From NCBI GenBank assembly GCA_937893795.1, contig CALCTH010000096.1, positions 1 to 50,141 on the forward strand: a stretch of 50,141 nucleotides of DNA, read 5' to 3'. Positions 41,018 to 49,256 of the stretch are shown piece after piece; the first letter of the stretch is position 1, and each line of letters opens with the position of its first letter. The notes below the pieces were generated by a model. The model searched no databases, had not been told where the DNA came from, and worked only from the letters and a program-made list of their open reading frames with translations. Source of the stretch: an uncultured Myxococcales bacterium (GTDB taxonomy: Bacteria; Myxococcota_A; Polyangia; Polyangiales; Houyiibacteriaceae). Made by a program: the position numbers and the translations under genes.

Positions 41018-42349
41018 CTAGGCCGCGGCGCCGCTGAACTGCACGTCCTCGAACACCAGCGTGGGCGCGCGGACGGTGCTGTAGGGCCAAGGGTCGTTGC
41101 CCACGGCCACGAGCTGCGAGAAGAGCGTGAGCAGGTTGCCGGTGACGTTCATCTCACCGACCGGTGCCCCCGCCTCACCGTTCTCGATGAGGTGCCCGCG
41201 GAGCCCGAAGCTGAAGTCGCCGGTCGTGGTGTCGGCGTTGCCACCGAGCCAGCTGGTCACGAGGATGCCGCGCTCGGCGTCGGCGAGGAGCTCGGCGAGG
41301 TCCTTGGTCCCGCCCGGGACGCTGAGGTTCGAGCGGCTCCCCGTCGTGGGGGCCATGTCGATCTTCCGCCCGTGGTACGTGTCGACGTAGATGTTCCGGA
41401 GCACGCCGGCCTCGACCAGGGGCAAGCGCCGGCTCCGAATGCCCTCGCCGTCGAAGTGCCGCGAGGCGAAGCCCCGCGCCATGAGCGGGTCGTCGATGAG
41501 CGTGAGCTCGTCGGAGGCGACCGCCTCGCCGAGCTTGCCGAGGAAGAAGCTGCGCTCCTGGCTGAAGGACCCGGCGTTCGCCGGCCCGATGAGGCGGCGG
41601 AGCAGGTGCCCGGCGGCGCGGGGCTCCACCACCATCGTGGTGCGTGCCGTCGGTCCCTTGGTGCTTCCGAGGCGCCGCGCCGCCTGCGCGAGGGCCCGCG
41701 CGCCGATCGCCGCGCGACCCGGCACCTCCTCGAGGTGTGTGCTCCCGGCCCAGTGGTACCCCTCCGGCCGGCGCTCGCCCTCGCCGCGCAGCGTGACCTC
41801 ACCGCCGCACCAGACGCTCGTGCTCTCCCGGTCGCCGGAGAACCCGTTGGAGCTCGCGGCGGCGAACATGCCCTCGCGCGTGCTGACGCCCACGGTGGCG
41901 CTGATGATGCGCTCGTGGGCGCGGGCGGCCTCGACCATCTCTTGGCACCAGTCGATGCGTTGCTCCGGCGTGACGCGCTGCACGGCGCCGCTGACCAGGT
42001 CGAGCGCATCCGTCGGCCGCTCCGCGTAGAGCTCTGGCGGCGTGATGTGCCGGAAGCGGTCCTCCTCGAGCGCGCGCGTGAGCGCCACGGCCTCGGGGAT
42101 GAAGCTCCGGAGCGAGGCGGGGCGCAGGTCCGTGGTGCGGTGCGTGCTGTAACGACCGTCGACCCAGAGGCGAAGGGAGAGCCCGCGGGTCGTGCTTTCC
42201 TGCACCTTCTCGAGGATGTCGTCGCGGTACTCCACCTCGACGCTGCGCTCCTTGGAGGCGGTGCCCCAGGCGTCCTGCGCGCCAGCGCGCGTCGCCAGCT
42301 CCACGGCTTCCGCCGCGCGCGCCCGAAGGTCCTCGAGACCCTCAGGCAT
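41018..42349 (-). CDS. TldE/PmbA-like metalloprotease partner
   Basis: 443 aa, no signal peptide. TldE/PmbA features: ARAGAQDAWG near the N-terminus, SAPTVVGVST-type strand (IISATVGVSTREGMF), VVEPRAAGHLLRRLIGPANAGSFSQ, and ERGILVTSWLGGNADTTTGDFSFGLRGHLIENGE. TldE lacks the zinc HExxxH and serves as the partner of TldD; together they make a cage that cleaves unfolded peptides and matures microcin B17 and other RiPPs. It overlaps the TldD gene by 8 bp. That TldD here has a Tat signal and this partner none is notable. Confidence 0.9.
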   Translation of the reverse strand: MPEGLEDLRARAAEAVELATRAGAQDAWGTASKERSVEVEYRDDILEKVQESTTRGLSLRLWVDGRYSTHRTTDLRPASLRSFIPEAVALTRALEEDRFRHITPPELYAERPTDALDLVSGAVQRVTPEQRIDWCQEMVEAARAHERIISATVGVSTREGMFAAASSNGFSGDRESTSVWCGGEVTLRGEGERRPEGYHWAGSTHLEEVPGRAAIGARALAQAARRLGSTKGPTARTTMVVEPRAAGHLLRRLIGPANAGSFSQERSFFLGKLGEAVASDELTLIDDPLMARGFASRHFDGEGIRSRRLPLVEAGVLRNIYVDTYHGRKIDMAPTTGSRSNLSVPGGTKDLAELLADAERGILVTSWLGGNADTTTGDFSFGLRGHLIENGEAGAPVGEMNVTGNLLTLFSQLVAVGNDPWPYSTVRAPTLVFEDVQFSGAAA

Positions 42350-43889
42350 TCTCGCCCCCCACCGTCAGCTGCGATACGAGCACGGTCGGGATGCCCTGGC
42401 TCACGGGCACCGTCTGGCCGTTCTTGCCGCAGGTCCAGCCGCCGGTATCGAGGCGCCCGTCGTCGGCGGCCATGGTGATGCGCCGCAGCGTCTCCGGGCC
42501 GTTGCCGATGATGTTGATGTCCTTGATGGGACGGGTCAGCCGGCCGCCTTCGATGAGCCAGCCGTTCTTGATGTAGAAGGTGTAGTCGCCGGCGCCGATC
42601 TGCACCTGGCCGTTGGTGAAGGTCTCGGCGAGAATGCCGTTGCCCACGGCGGCGATGATCTCCTCGCGGCTGTGGGGGCCGTCCTCCATGAAGGTGCAGC
42701 GCATGCGCGGCATCACCACGTGGCGGAAGCTCTGCCGCCGGCCCGAGCCCGTGGGCGCCACGCCGTAGTGCCGGGCGCTGATGGCGTCGTGCATGTAGCT
42801 ACGGAGCTGGCCGCCCTCGCCCAGCACGGTGCGCTGCCCCGGGTTGCCCTCGTCGTCGACGTTGAGGGCCCCGCGCTCGTGCGCGAGCGTGCCGTCGTCG
42901 ACGATGGTCACGAAGTCTTCGGCGACCTTCTCGCCGATCATCTCGGCGTAGATGCTGGTGCCCTTCCGGTTGAAGTCGGCCTCCATGCCGTGGCCGATGG
43001 CTTCGTGGAGGAGGATGCCGCTCGGTCCCGAGGCGAGCACCACCGGCATCTCGCCCGCGGGCGGCCGGCCGGCCTCGAAGAGGACCATCGTGCGCTCGAC
43101 GGCCTGCCGCGTGACCTGCTCGAGCTCCTCGTCGCCGATCCACTCGATGCCGCGACGCGCGGCGATGTTCGCCGTGTTGGAGTTTCGCTGGCCGTCCTTC
43201 TCCGCGGTGACGTTGACGTAGAGGCGCGCCATGGGCCGCTCGTCGAGGACGAGGCGGCCGTGCATGTCGGCGATCATCACGCGCTCGTCGACGTCGTTCC
43301 ACCAGAGCTCGACCTTCGAGATGGCCGGGTCGCGGCGTCGGGCCATGGCCGCCGCGCGGCGGAGGATGGGCAGCTTCCGGTCGATGCCGACGTCTCGCCA
43401 GGGCACCTCCACGCGGTAGTGCTGCCCCGCCAGCTCCTGGCGGCGGAGCTCCTCGGGCGCGACCACGGCGCTGCCGCGGGCGATGGAGGCGGCCGTGTGG
43501 GCGGCGGCCTCCATGGCGTCCCGCGTGAGCTCTTCGGTGAAGGCGTAGCCGGTCTGGTCGCCGACGACGCAGCGCAGGCCGACGCCCTGATCGATGTTCG
43601 TGCTCGCGCGGGCGACGATGCCGTCCTGAAAGACGATGGAGCTCGTGCGCCGGTGCTGGAAGTAGAGCTCGGCCTGGTCGGCGCCGTGGCGCGTCAGGGC
43701 CGCGAGGCCCGCCTTCACGTCCTCCTGGCCAATGCCGAACCATTCGGCGAAGACGTTGGCGCCCGCGGGCGCGCCGGTCACGACGCGTTGCTGCGTCCCG
43801 TGGCCACATGCCTGGAGGAACGTGGGCATCGAAAGCACGGCGGATCCCGCGGCCGTGTGGTGGAGAAAGCGTCGTCGGCTGATCGTCAT
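42342..43889 (-). CDS. tldD: TldD-like zinc metalloprotease with Tat signal
   Basis: 515 aa from ATG 43889 (an upstream GTG at 43931 would put 14 residues before the signal). The N-terminus SRRRFLHHTAAGSAVLS is a twin-arginine signal, with a lipobox-like LQAC at its end. The TldD zinc site is intact: H295-E-x3-H300 in HEAIGHGMEAD and the distal Cys in GGWTCGKNGQ. The family is usually cytoplasmic, so export by Tat in folded form is unusual. It heads an operon with the TldE-like and flavoprotein genes and has a Zur-type palindrome directly upstream. Confidence 0.9.
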   Translation of the reverse strand: MTISRRRFLHHTAAGSAVLSMPTFLQACGHGTQQRVVTGAPAGANVFAEWFGIGQEDVKAGLAALTRHGADQAELYFQHRRTSSIVFQDGIVARASTNIDQGVGLRCVVGDQTGYAFTEELTRDAMEAAAHTAASIARGSAVVAPEELRRQELAGQHYRVEVPWRDVGIDRKLPILRRAAAMARRRDPAISKVELWWNDVDERVMIADMHGRLVLDERPMARLYVNVTAEKDGQRNSNTANIAARRGIEWIGDEELEQVTRQAVERTMVLFEAGRPPAGEMPVVLASGPSGILLHEAIGHGMEADFNRKGTSIYAEMIGEKVAEDFVTIVDDGTLAHERGALNVDDEGNPGQRTVLGEGGQLRSYMHDAISARHYGVAPTGSGRRQSFRHVVMPRMRCTFMEDGPHSREEIIAAVGNGILAETFTNGQVQIGAGDYTFYIKNGWLIEGGRLTRPIKDINIIGNGPETLRRITMAADDGRLDTGGWTCGKNGQTVPVSQGIPTVLVSQLTVGGENA

Positions 43890-43937
43890 GGCGGTCGGTT
43901 CCGGCGAGCTCTTGGCCGCCGGTGCCGACACACTACA

Positions 43938-43952
43938 CGCAACCCAGTTGCA
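43938..43952. promoter_or_regulatory. Candidate Zur-type operator 4
   Basis: CGCAACCCAGTTGCA matches TGCAAC-N3-GTTGCA at 11 of 12 arm positions. It lies 48 bp before the TldD start; a minus-strand TAGTGT at 43930-43935 next to it could be the -10, so the site would cover the promoter core. Confidence 0.7.
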
Positions 43953-44003
43953 TGTATTCCTGCCGTGAGCGTCGTCTCGACTTCGACCTGTCCGCGGCGC
44001 GCT

Positions 44004-44465
44004 TCAGACCGAGGCGGGGTCGTAGTTGAACGAGCTGTGGTGCAGGCTGATCAGGACCCTCCCACCGATCTTGTGGTAGCAGAACGTATAGTCCGCCTTG
44101 ATCTCGGAACCGTCCTGGGTGCGGAAGTAGTAGTGGCCCATGTCCTTGTAGCCGAGGCCTCCCGCCTTGGGCACGGGCCCCACCGCGGACTCCCACCGTA
44201 CCTCCGTGAACGCGCCGTTGAGGAAGCCCGTGTCGTGCGGCCAGCGGTCGTGCCCGCCGACGAAGTAGGAGCGCGTCCCGGCTTCGTCCAGGCGTACGTC
44301 GCCGGCCTTCGTCGGCTTGAAGAGGAGCGGCTCGTCGGCCGTTCCGAAGTCGTAGAGCGCCGCGAGGGCGTCGACATCCTGCGCCACCACGGCGGCTCCC
44401 CAGTCCATCTGCGCGGCCTTCACCTCGGCCTTCGTCACGCGCTCGTATCGACGGTTGTCGGTCAT
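44004..44465 (-). CDS. SnoaL-like / NTF2-fold protein
   Basis: 153 aa. A cone-shaped alpha+beta NTF2 fold is suggested by ALAALYDFGTADEPLLFKPT, YFVGGHDRWPHDTG, then YYFRTQDGSEIKADYTFCYHKIGGRVLISLHHSSF. This is the DUF4440/SgcJ-like group, which contains small-molecule enzymes and binding proteins; the His residues in LHHSSF may be active-site. The start has a near-perfect Shine-Dalgarno (TCACCTCC on the plus strand, 44469-44476), unlike most genes here. It lies upstream of, and on the same strand as, the TldD operon, without a palindrome of its own. Confidence 0.75.
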   Translation of the reverse strand: MTDNRRYERVTKAEVKAAQMDWGAAVVAQDVDALAALYDFGTADEPLLFKPTKAGDVRLDEAGTRSYFVGGHDRWPHDTGFLNGAFTEVRWESAVGPVPKAGGLGYKDMGHYYFRTQDGSEIKADYTFCYHKIGGRVLISLHHSSFNYDPASV

Positions 44466-44592
44466 CTCTCACCTCCATGCAGGACGGGCTGCACCGATGT
44501 CGGAGCGGGCCTCGGCACGGAGACCTCTCCTTCATCGCCCCAGCGCGTTCATCGTCATGCGGAGACACGTTGGCTCGGCGTCCCGCCCCGGC

Positions 44593-46482
44593 TCATCGCC
44601 GTCGCGAGGCCCGTCGAGCCCCCTGCACCGCCTTCTCTTCGTTCGCGATCACGCCCCCAAAGGGCGCCGGAATGGGGTCGCCGGTCTCCTCGACGAGCGC
44701 GATGACCTGCGCCGGGCTCAGGCGGGGATTCACCGCCAGGACCTTCCCGGCCAGGTTCGCGACGTTGGGTGAGGCCATGGACGTCCCCGAGAGGGGCACG
44801 GTCTCGCCGTCGGGCACCAGGCTCGGCACTTCCACGCCGAAGTCGAAGACGCGCACGCGCTCCGGGTTCGAGTTCGTGAAGGTGGCCCACTCGCCCCAGC
44901 GGTCGAGCGCGCCGACGACGAGGACGTTCGGGTAGTCGAAGCTCGAGGGCACGATGCCGTACTCGACGACGTCCTGGTTGCTGTTTCCGGCGGCCACGAC
45001 GAAGAGCGTGTCGGGGCAGGCTTCGAAGACGGCACGCCAGGTCTCCGCGCGCCGTCGATGGACCGCCGCGGCGCGCTCGATCACGGCGGCGTCGTCGGCG
45101 TAGCGCTCCCCCTCGAAGCGGAGCTGACTCGCGACGTACTCCTCGGCGAAGCCGAGGCTCGCGTTCACCACGCGGATCGCGTGGCGGTTGATGAAGGCCG
45201 CGATGGCGTCGACGTTCGCGCGCTCCGCGCCGAGCTCCTCGTCGGTGGGGCCGCGGCGATGGTAGAGCCGCGCCTCGCCGGCCCAGGCCGAGCGGAAGAT
45301 GGCGAGGCGTGCTTGCGGAAGCCCCTGCACCATCAGCCCCGCCACGTGCGTGCCGTGCGCCCACTCGCCGACCGCGTCGAGGTTGGCCTCGAGGGCCTCG
45401 AGCGCGGCCGGGCTCGTGGCGCCGCGCATCAGCGTGAGCACCTGCTGCGCGGCGTCCGTCGACGCCAGGCCGGCCCGCAGGTCCATGATGCCGCGGAGGA
45501 AGGGCTTGTACTCGGCGAGGATCTCCGGCGGCGGTTCGTAGAGCAGGTCACCGTCGTTCACGTCGCCGACGTCCTGCACGATGCCGTGACGGTCATCGAC
45601 GCGGCCGTTGCCGTCGTCGTCCTCGCCATCGAGGGTCTCCGCGTCGTTGACGAAGAGCTGGTCTTCGAAGAGCGCGGGGTTCGTGCCCACGTCCCACACG
45701 GCCATGCGGACCTCTCGGGCGTCGCGTGCCCCGGCCAGGTCGACGGTGCCGAAGGCGTAGGGCGCCCGCTCGGGCTGCGCTTCGAGCTCGTCGCGCACGG
45801 TCTCGATCGCCGAGAGGAAGCGCTCGCGGTGCGCGACGATGGCGGGGAGGATCTGCTCGTAGAAGAGCGCGGCGCTCGCCGTGTCGAGGGAGACCAGCTG
45901 CTGATGCGTCTGCGCGAGGCGCGCGCCCACCTGCTCGGTGGACTGGAAGACCTGGAAGACGACGGTCGCCGAGCCGAAGCGCGAGGCCGGGAGCTCGCGC
46001 AGCACCGCCGCGACCGAGGCCTCCATCGCGTCCGGACCTTCCGCGCGACGCCGTGCGACCTCCGAGAGAAGCGTGTTGCCCGCGAACGCCGAGTTGCGGT
46101 TGCGTGCGGCGCTCCGGATGAGGCGCACCAGGCCCTCGGCGCGGTCGAGGTCGCCGGCGGCGAGGGACACGGCGGCGAGATCGAAGAGCCGCTCGACGGC
46201 GCGGCCACTCAGAGGCGGCGCCGACCCGGGCGTCGCGAGCCAACCGGAGAGCGCCTCCGGCGTCACGGCCGGCTGCACCTCGGCGAGCTTCGCCCAGGCG
46301 GCCTCCTTCACGAAGTCGCGGAGCCCGGGGCCCTGGACGTCGTCCCAGGGGCGCGCCTCGGCCGCGGAGGCTTCGGCCGAGCTGCAGGCGCTGGGGTCGT
46401 CGGCGCAGGGATCGGGAGACGTCGTGGGCGTTTGGCTTCCGCCACAGGCGAGAACCAGGAGAAGCGGTAGGCAGCGACTCAT
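44593..46482 (-). CDS. S8 (subtilisin-like) serine protease lipoprotein
   Basis: 629 aa. Lipoprotein signal MSRCLPLLLVLACGG (Cys13). Residues ~15-240 are an N-terminal region with helical repeats. Peptidase S8: the Asp in AVWDVGTN, then an unusual acidic insertion (DGEDDDGNGRVDDRHGIVQD, Ca-binding type), the catalytic His in GEWAHGTHVAGLM, the oxyanion Asn in FVVAAGNSNQD, and the nucleophile in LSGTSMASPNVANLAGK. An enzyme anchored at the cell surface. The start ATG 46482 is chosen over ATG 46491 because of the signal peptide. A Zur-type palindrome lies 177 bp upstream; whether it controls this gene is unclear. Confidence 0.88.
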   Translation of the reverse strand: MSRCLPLLLVLACGGSQTPTTSPDPCADDPSACSSAEASAAEARPWDDVQGPGLRDFVKEAAWAKLAEVQPAVTPEALSGWLATPGSAPPLSGRAVERLFDLAAVSLAAGDLDRAEGLVRLIRSAARNRNSAFAGNTLLSEVARRRAEGPDAMEASVAAVLRELPASRFGSATVVFQVFQSTEQVGARLAQTHQQLVSLDTASAALFYEQILPAIVAHRERFLSAIETVRDELEAQPERAPYAFGTVDLAGARDAREVRMAVWDVGTNPALFEDQLFVNDAETLDGEDDDGNGRVDDRHGIVQDVGDVNDGDLLYEPPPEILAEYKPFLRGIMDLRAGLASTDAAQQVLTLMRGATSPAALEALEANLDAVGEWAHGTHVAGLMVQGLPQARLAIFRSAWAGEARLYHRRGPTDEELGAERANVDAIAAFINRHAIRVVNASLGFAEEYVASQLRFEGERYADDAAVIERAAAVHRRRAETWRAVFEACPDTLFVVAAGNSNQDVVEYGIVPSSFDYPNVLVVGALDRWGEWATFTNSNPERVRVFDFGVEVPSLVPDGETVPLSGTSMASPNVANLAGKVLAVNPRLSPAQVIALVEETGDPIPAPFGGVIANEEKAVQGARRASRRR

Positions 46483-46953
46483 GACGGGCATCCTCTCCAC
46501 GGCATGGCGGGCACGAAGAGCGTTTGCGCACGCCACCCCCGGCTGACGACGCCGGGCCCGGAGCGCCTCGGACCCTCGCCCTTCCTCCGCGCGCACCCTT
46601 TGGTCGCACGGGGGGGGGTGAGCGGGCCGAAGCGTCACGCCGCCGACGCTGCAGTAGATGCAACATGGTTGCAAGTGTCAGCGTGCCGCCGCGGTCCTCG
46701 CCGGGTCCTTGGAAGCGCTCCGGCGATCGCGTTTTGCGGGAAGCGTGGCCCCGTCGGAGCCGTTGGACCGGCGTGGCGTTTCGAGGTGTCTCGTCCGCTT
46801 GCGCCGAGCCCGGTCGTTTTTTAGGGGAGCCTGCGCGAGAGCGTCTATGGCTCGGGGCGCCGGCGAAACCGGACGGGCGGTGGCGCCCCGGGGGATCCCG
46901 CTCGACACCCACGGGGCGGGCCGAGGCGCGAGCGAGAGGATGCGGAGGTCGTG
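46483..46953. other. Gene-free divergent intergenic region
   Basis: 471 bp between the S8 protease (minus) and the sulfatase-like gene (plus). It holds candidate operator 5 (46659-46673), a run of nine G (46610-46618) and a run of T (around 46816-46822). No protein-like frame was seen on either strand; the frames that are open have Arg/Gly/Pro-rich, shadow-type composition. It presumably contains both promoters and long 5' leaders. Confidence 0.7.
46659..46673. promoter_or_regulatory. Candidate Zur-type operator 5
   Basis: TGCAACATGGTTGCA matches TGCAAC-N3-GTTGCA exactly in both arms. It stands between two divergent lipoprotein genes, nearer to the S8 protease (177 bp) than to the sulfatase-like gene (280 bp). 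Confidence 0.7.
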
Positions 46954-49200
46954 ATGGACCGATGGCTACTGAGAGTGTCGATGTGTGCGGCCCTGCTGGC
47001 CGTGGGGTGCGATGACGAGACGGCGGAGGAGGGCGGCGAAGCGGCCGCGAGCCCGGACGTCGCGACGCACCTGAGCCTCCTGCGCACGGCGCATCTCGCC
47101 GACGTACATCACCACGGCCTCTACGTGGACTTCGGAACCGCCGCGCAGGCCAAGTACACGGTCGGCGACTGGGAGAGCGGCTGGGGCGGACGCGGCACCG
47201 ACGGTGACGTCACCTACGCGAACGTCGGCCGCCGGGCCCGGATCTACTTCGACGCCGACGCGCCGGCGGCGTTGAACGTACGCCTCCAGCTCCGTCCGCG
47301 GGGCACGGGCGTGCTCACCCCCTACATCAACGGTCAGGCGCTCGAGGCGGCGCGCTTCTCGGGCGAGGGCTGGACCGAGGTGGACTTCACCCTGCCCGCC
47401 GAGCACGTGCGCCCGGGGGAGAACGCCCTCCAGATCATCTTCGGCGGCGTGACGTCCCTCGGCGGCGAGGACGTCTCCGTGCAGCTGGCCTCCATGCGCG
47501 TCTCGACCGAAGCCCTCGGCGGCGACGTGCGGGCGCCGGAGTGGGGGACGACCGTCGCCGGCGTCGCGCTCGGCGAGGAGCGACCCTCCCTCGCCTTCGC
47601 CACGCCGATCGCCTTTCGCTTCCACGCGGAGGTGCCGCGCGACGGTCGCCTGCGCTTCGGCGCGGGCCAGGAGGGCCAGGCCGGGGGCACCGGGCGCGTC
47701 GTCGTCACCCCCGAGGGCGGCGCGGCCACCACGGTCTGGGAGGGAAGCCTGAGCTCCGCCTGGAGCGACCAGGACGTGGACCTCGCGCGCTTCGCCGGGC
47801 AGGTCGTGCGGCTCACCCTCGAGGCCGAAGGCGGCAGCGGCCGCGCGGCCTTCAGCCAGCCGCGCCTCGTCACGCCGCCCCACGAGCCCGCCGAGCGCCA
47901 GCCGGCGAAGAACGTCGGCGTGCTGCTCGTCGACACGCTCCGCGCGAGCAAGGTCCGCCCCTACAACCCGGGGTCGCGCGTGCGCACGCCGCGCCTCGAT
48001 GCCCTCGCCGAGGAGAGCGTCGTCTTCGAGCGCGCCCAGTCGACGGAGAACTGGACCAAGCCCTCGGTGGGCGCGATTTTGACCGGGCTTCATCCCCTGG
48101 ACCACGGCGCGCGCACGCAGGCGGCGGTGCTCAGCCCGTCGGCGCTGATGCTGAGCGAGCAGTTCAAGCAGAACGGCTTCGCGACCGGCGGCTTCATCGC
48201 CAACGGCTACGTCTCCGACCGCTTCGGCTTCGACCAGGGCTGGGACCGCTACAAGAACTTCATCCGCGAGGCGGGCGCGTCGAGCGAGGCCCGCGACGTC
48301 TTCCAGGAGGCGGGCGACTGGGCCCTCGAGCATCGCGACGAGCGCTTCTTCCTCTACGTGCACACCATCGACCCGCACGTGCCCTACGACCCGGAGGAGG
48401 AGTTCGTGTCGATGTACGACGCGCGCACCGACTACGAGGGTCAGGTGCGGCCGCGCATGACCGGCGATCTCCTCGCCGGCGCCAAGAGCAACCCGCCCAC
48501 CATCACCTTCTCACGCAGCGACGTGCGGCGGCTGCAGGCGCGCCACGACGGCGAGATCACCCAGCACGACCGGCACATGGGGACCTTCATCGATCGCTTG
48601 AAGGAGGCGGGCCTCTGGGAGGACACGGTCTTCGTCTTCGTCAGCGACCACGGCGAGGAGTTCAACGAGCACGGCTCCTGGGGCCACGGCCACAGCGTCT
48701 ACCAGGAGCTGCTCCACGTGCCCTTCCTGATTCACGGGGCCGGCGCCGCGCGACGCGTGCCGGAGACGGTGAGCACCATGGACATCGCCCCGACGGTGCT
48801 CGAGCTCGCCGGCGTGCCGCCGATGCCGAGCATCGCCGGCCGCAGCCTGGTTCCGCTCATCGACGGCGGGCGGCTGCCGGGCCCCGCCGTCGCCATGAGC
48901 GAGTTCCTCGACGAGCGGCGGGTGATCGTCGCCGGGCGCTGGAAGTTCCTCGTCCGCGGCAACCTCACGGCCTCGATGTTCGACCTCCAGGAGGACCCGG
49001 AGGAGAAGAACCAGCTGGGCGTGAGCGCGCACCCCATCGCGACCCGCTACCTCCGGACGCTGCAGGGCCAGTTCCTCGGGGCGAGCGACCGCTCGCGCTG
49101 GCTCGACGCCGAGCAGGGTCGTGGTCAGCAGCTCGAGGCCGGTGACGTGCAGATGGACTCGGAGCTCCAGGAGCAGCTGCGCCAGCTCGGCTATCTCTGA
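46954..49200 (+). CDS. Sulfatase-superfamily lipoprotein
   Basis: 748 aa from ATG 46954, with Shine-Dalgarno GGAGG (46944-46948) 5 nt upstream. Lipobox LLAVGC (Cys19), a beta-rich N-terminal region (~40-310, two jelly-roll-like domains), then an alkaline-phosphatase-superfamily domain. Metal ligands appear in LLVDTLRASKV and FVSDHGEEFNEHG; WGHGHSVYQE and TMDIAPTVLELAG are family segments. In the nucleophile region, SxCxPSR of sulfatases is replaced by NWTKPSVGAILTG, so Thr takes the place of formylglycine Cys or Ser. A phosphodiester, phosphonate or phosphoethanolamine substrate is therefore as likely as a sulfate ester. Confidence 0.88.
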   Translation: MDRWLLRVSMCAALLAVGCDDETAEEGGEAAASPDVATHLSLLRTAHLADVHHHGLYVDFGTAAQAKYTVGDWESGWGGRGTDGDVTYANVGRRARIYFDADAPAALNVRLQLRPRGTGVLTPYINGQALEAARFSGEGWTEVDFTLPAEHVRPGENALQIIFGGVTSLGGEDVSVQLASMRVSTEALGGDVRAPEWGTTVAGVALGEERPSLAFATPIAFRFHAEVPRDGRLRFGAGQEGQAGGTGRVVVTPEGGAATTVWEGSLSSAWSDQDVDLARFAGQVVRLTLEAEGGSGRAAFSQPRLVTPPHEPAERQPAKNVGVLLVDTLRASKVRPYNPGSRVRTPRLDALAEESVVFERAQSTENWTKPSVGAILTGLHPLDHGARTQAAVLSPSALMLSEQFKQNGFATGGFIANGYVSDRFGFDQGWDRYKNFIREAGASSEARDVFQEAGDWALEHRDERFFLYVHTIDPHVPYDPEEEFVSMYDARTDYEGQVRPRMTGDLLAGAKSNPPTITFSRSDVRRLQARHDGEITQHDRHMGTFIDRLKEAGLWEDTVFVFVSDHGEEFNEHGSWGHGHSVYQELLHVPFLIHGAGAARRVPETVSTMDIAPTVLELAGVPPMPSIAGRSLVPLIDGGRLPGPAVAMSEFLDERRVIVAGRWKFLVRGNLTASMFDLQEDPEEKNQLGVSAHPIATRYLRTLQGQFLGASDRSRWLDAEQGRGQQLEAGDVQMDSELQEQLRQLGYL

Positions 49201-49243
49201 CCACGGCGAGCGCGTCGACGTCCCGCGGACCGGCCACCTGTCG

Positions 49244-49249
49244 TAGGGT
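49244..49249 (+). promoter_or_regulatory. TAGGGT, -10-like hexamer
   Basis: TAGGGT lies 7 nt before ATG 49257, the same hexamer and spacing as at 6044. Confidence 0.45.
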
Positions 49250-49256
49250 CCGCGCG

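Noticed and set aside
46504-47015. Several overlapping plus-strand frames in the S8/sulfatase gap
   Set aside because: Composition is Arg/Gly/Pro-rich without motifs or ribosome-binding sites, and none has a protein-like pattern.
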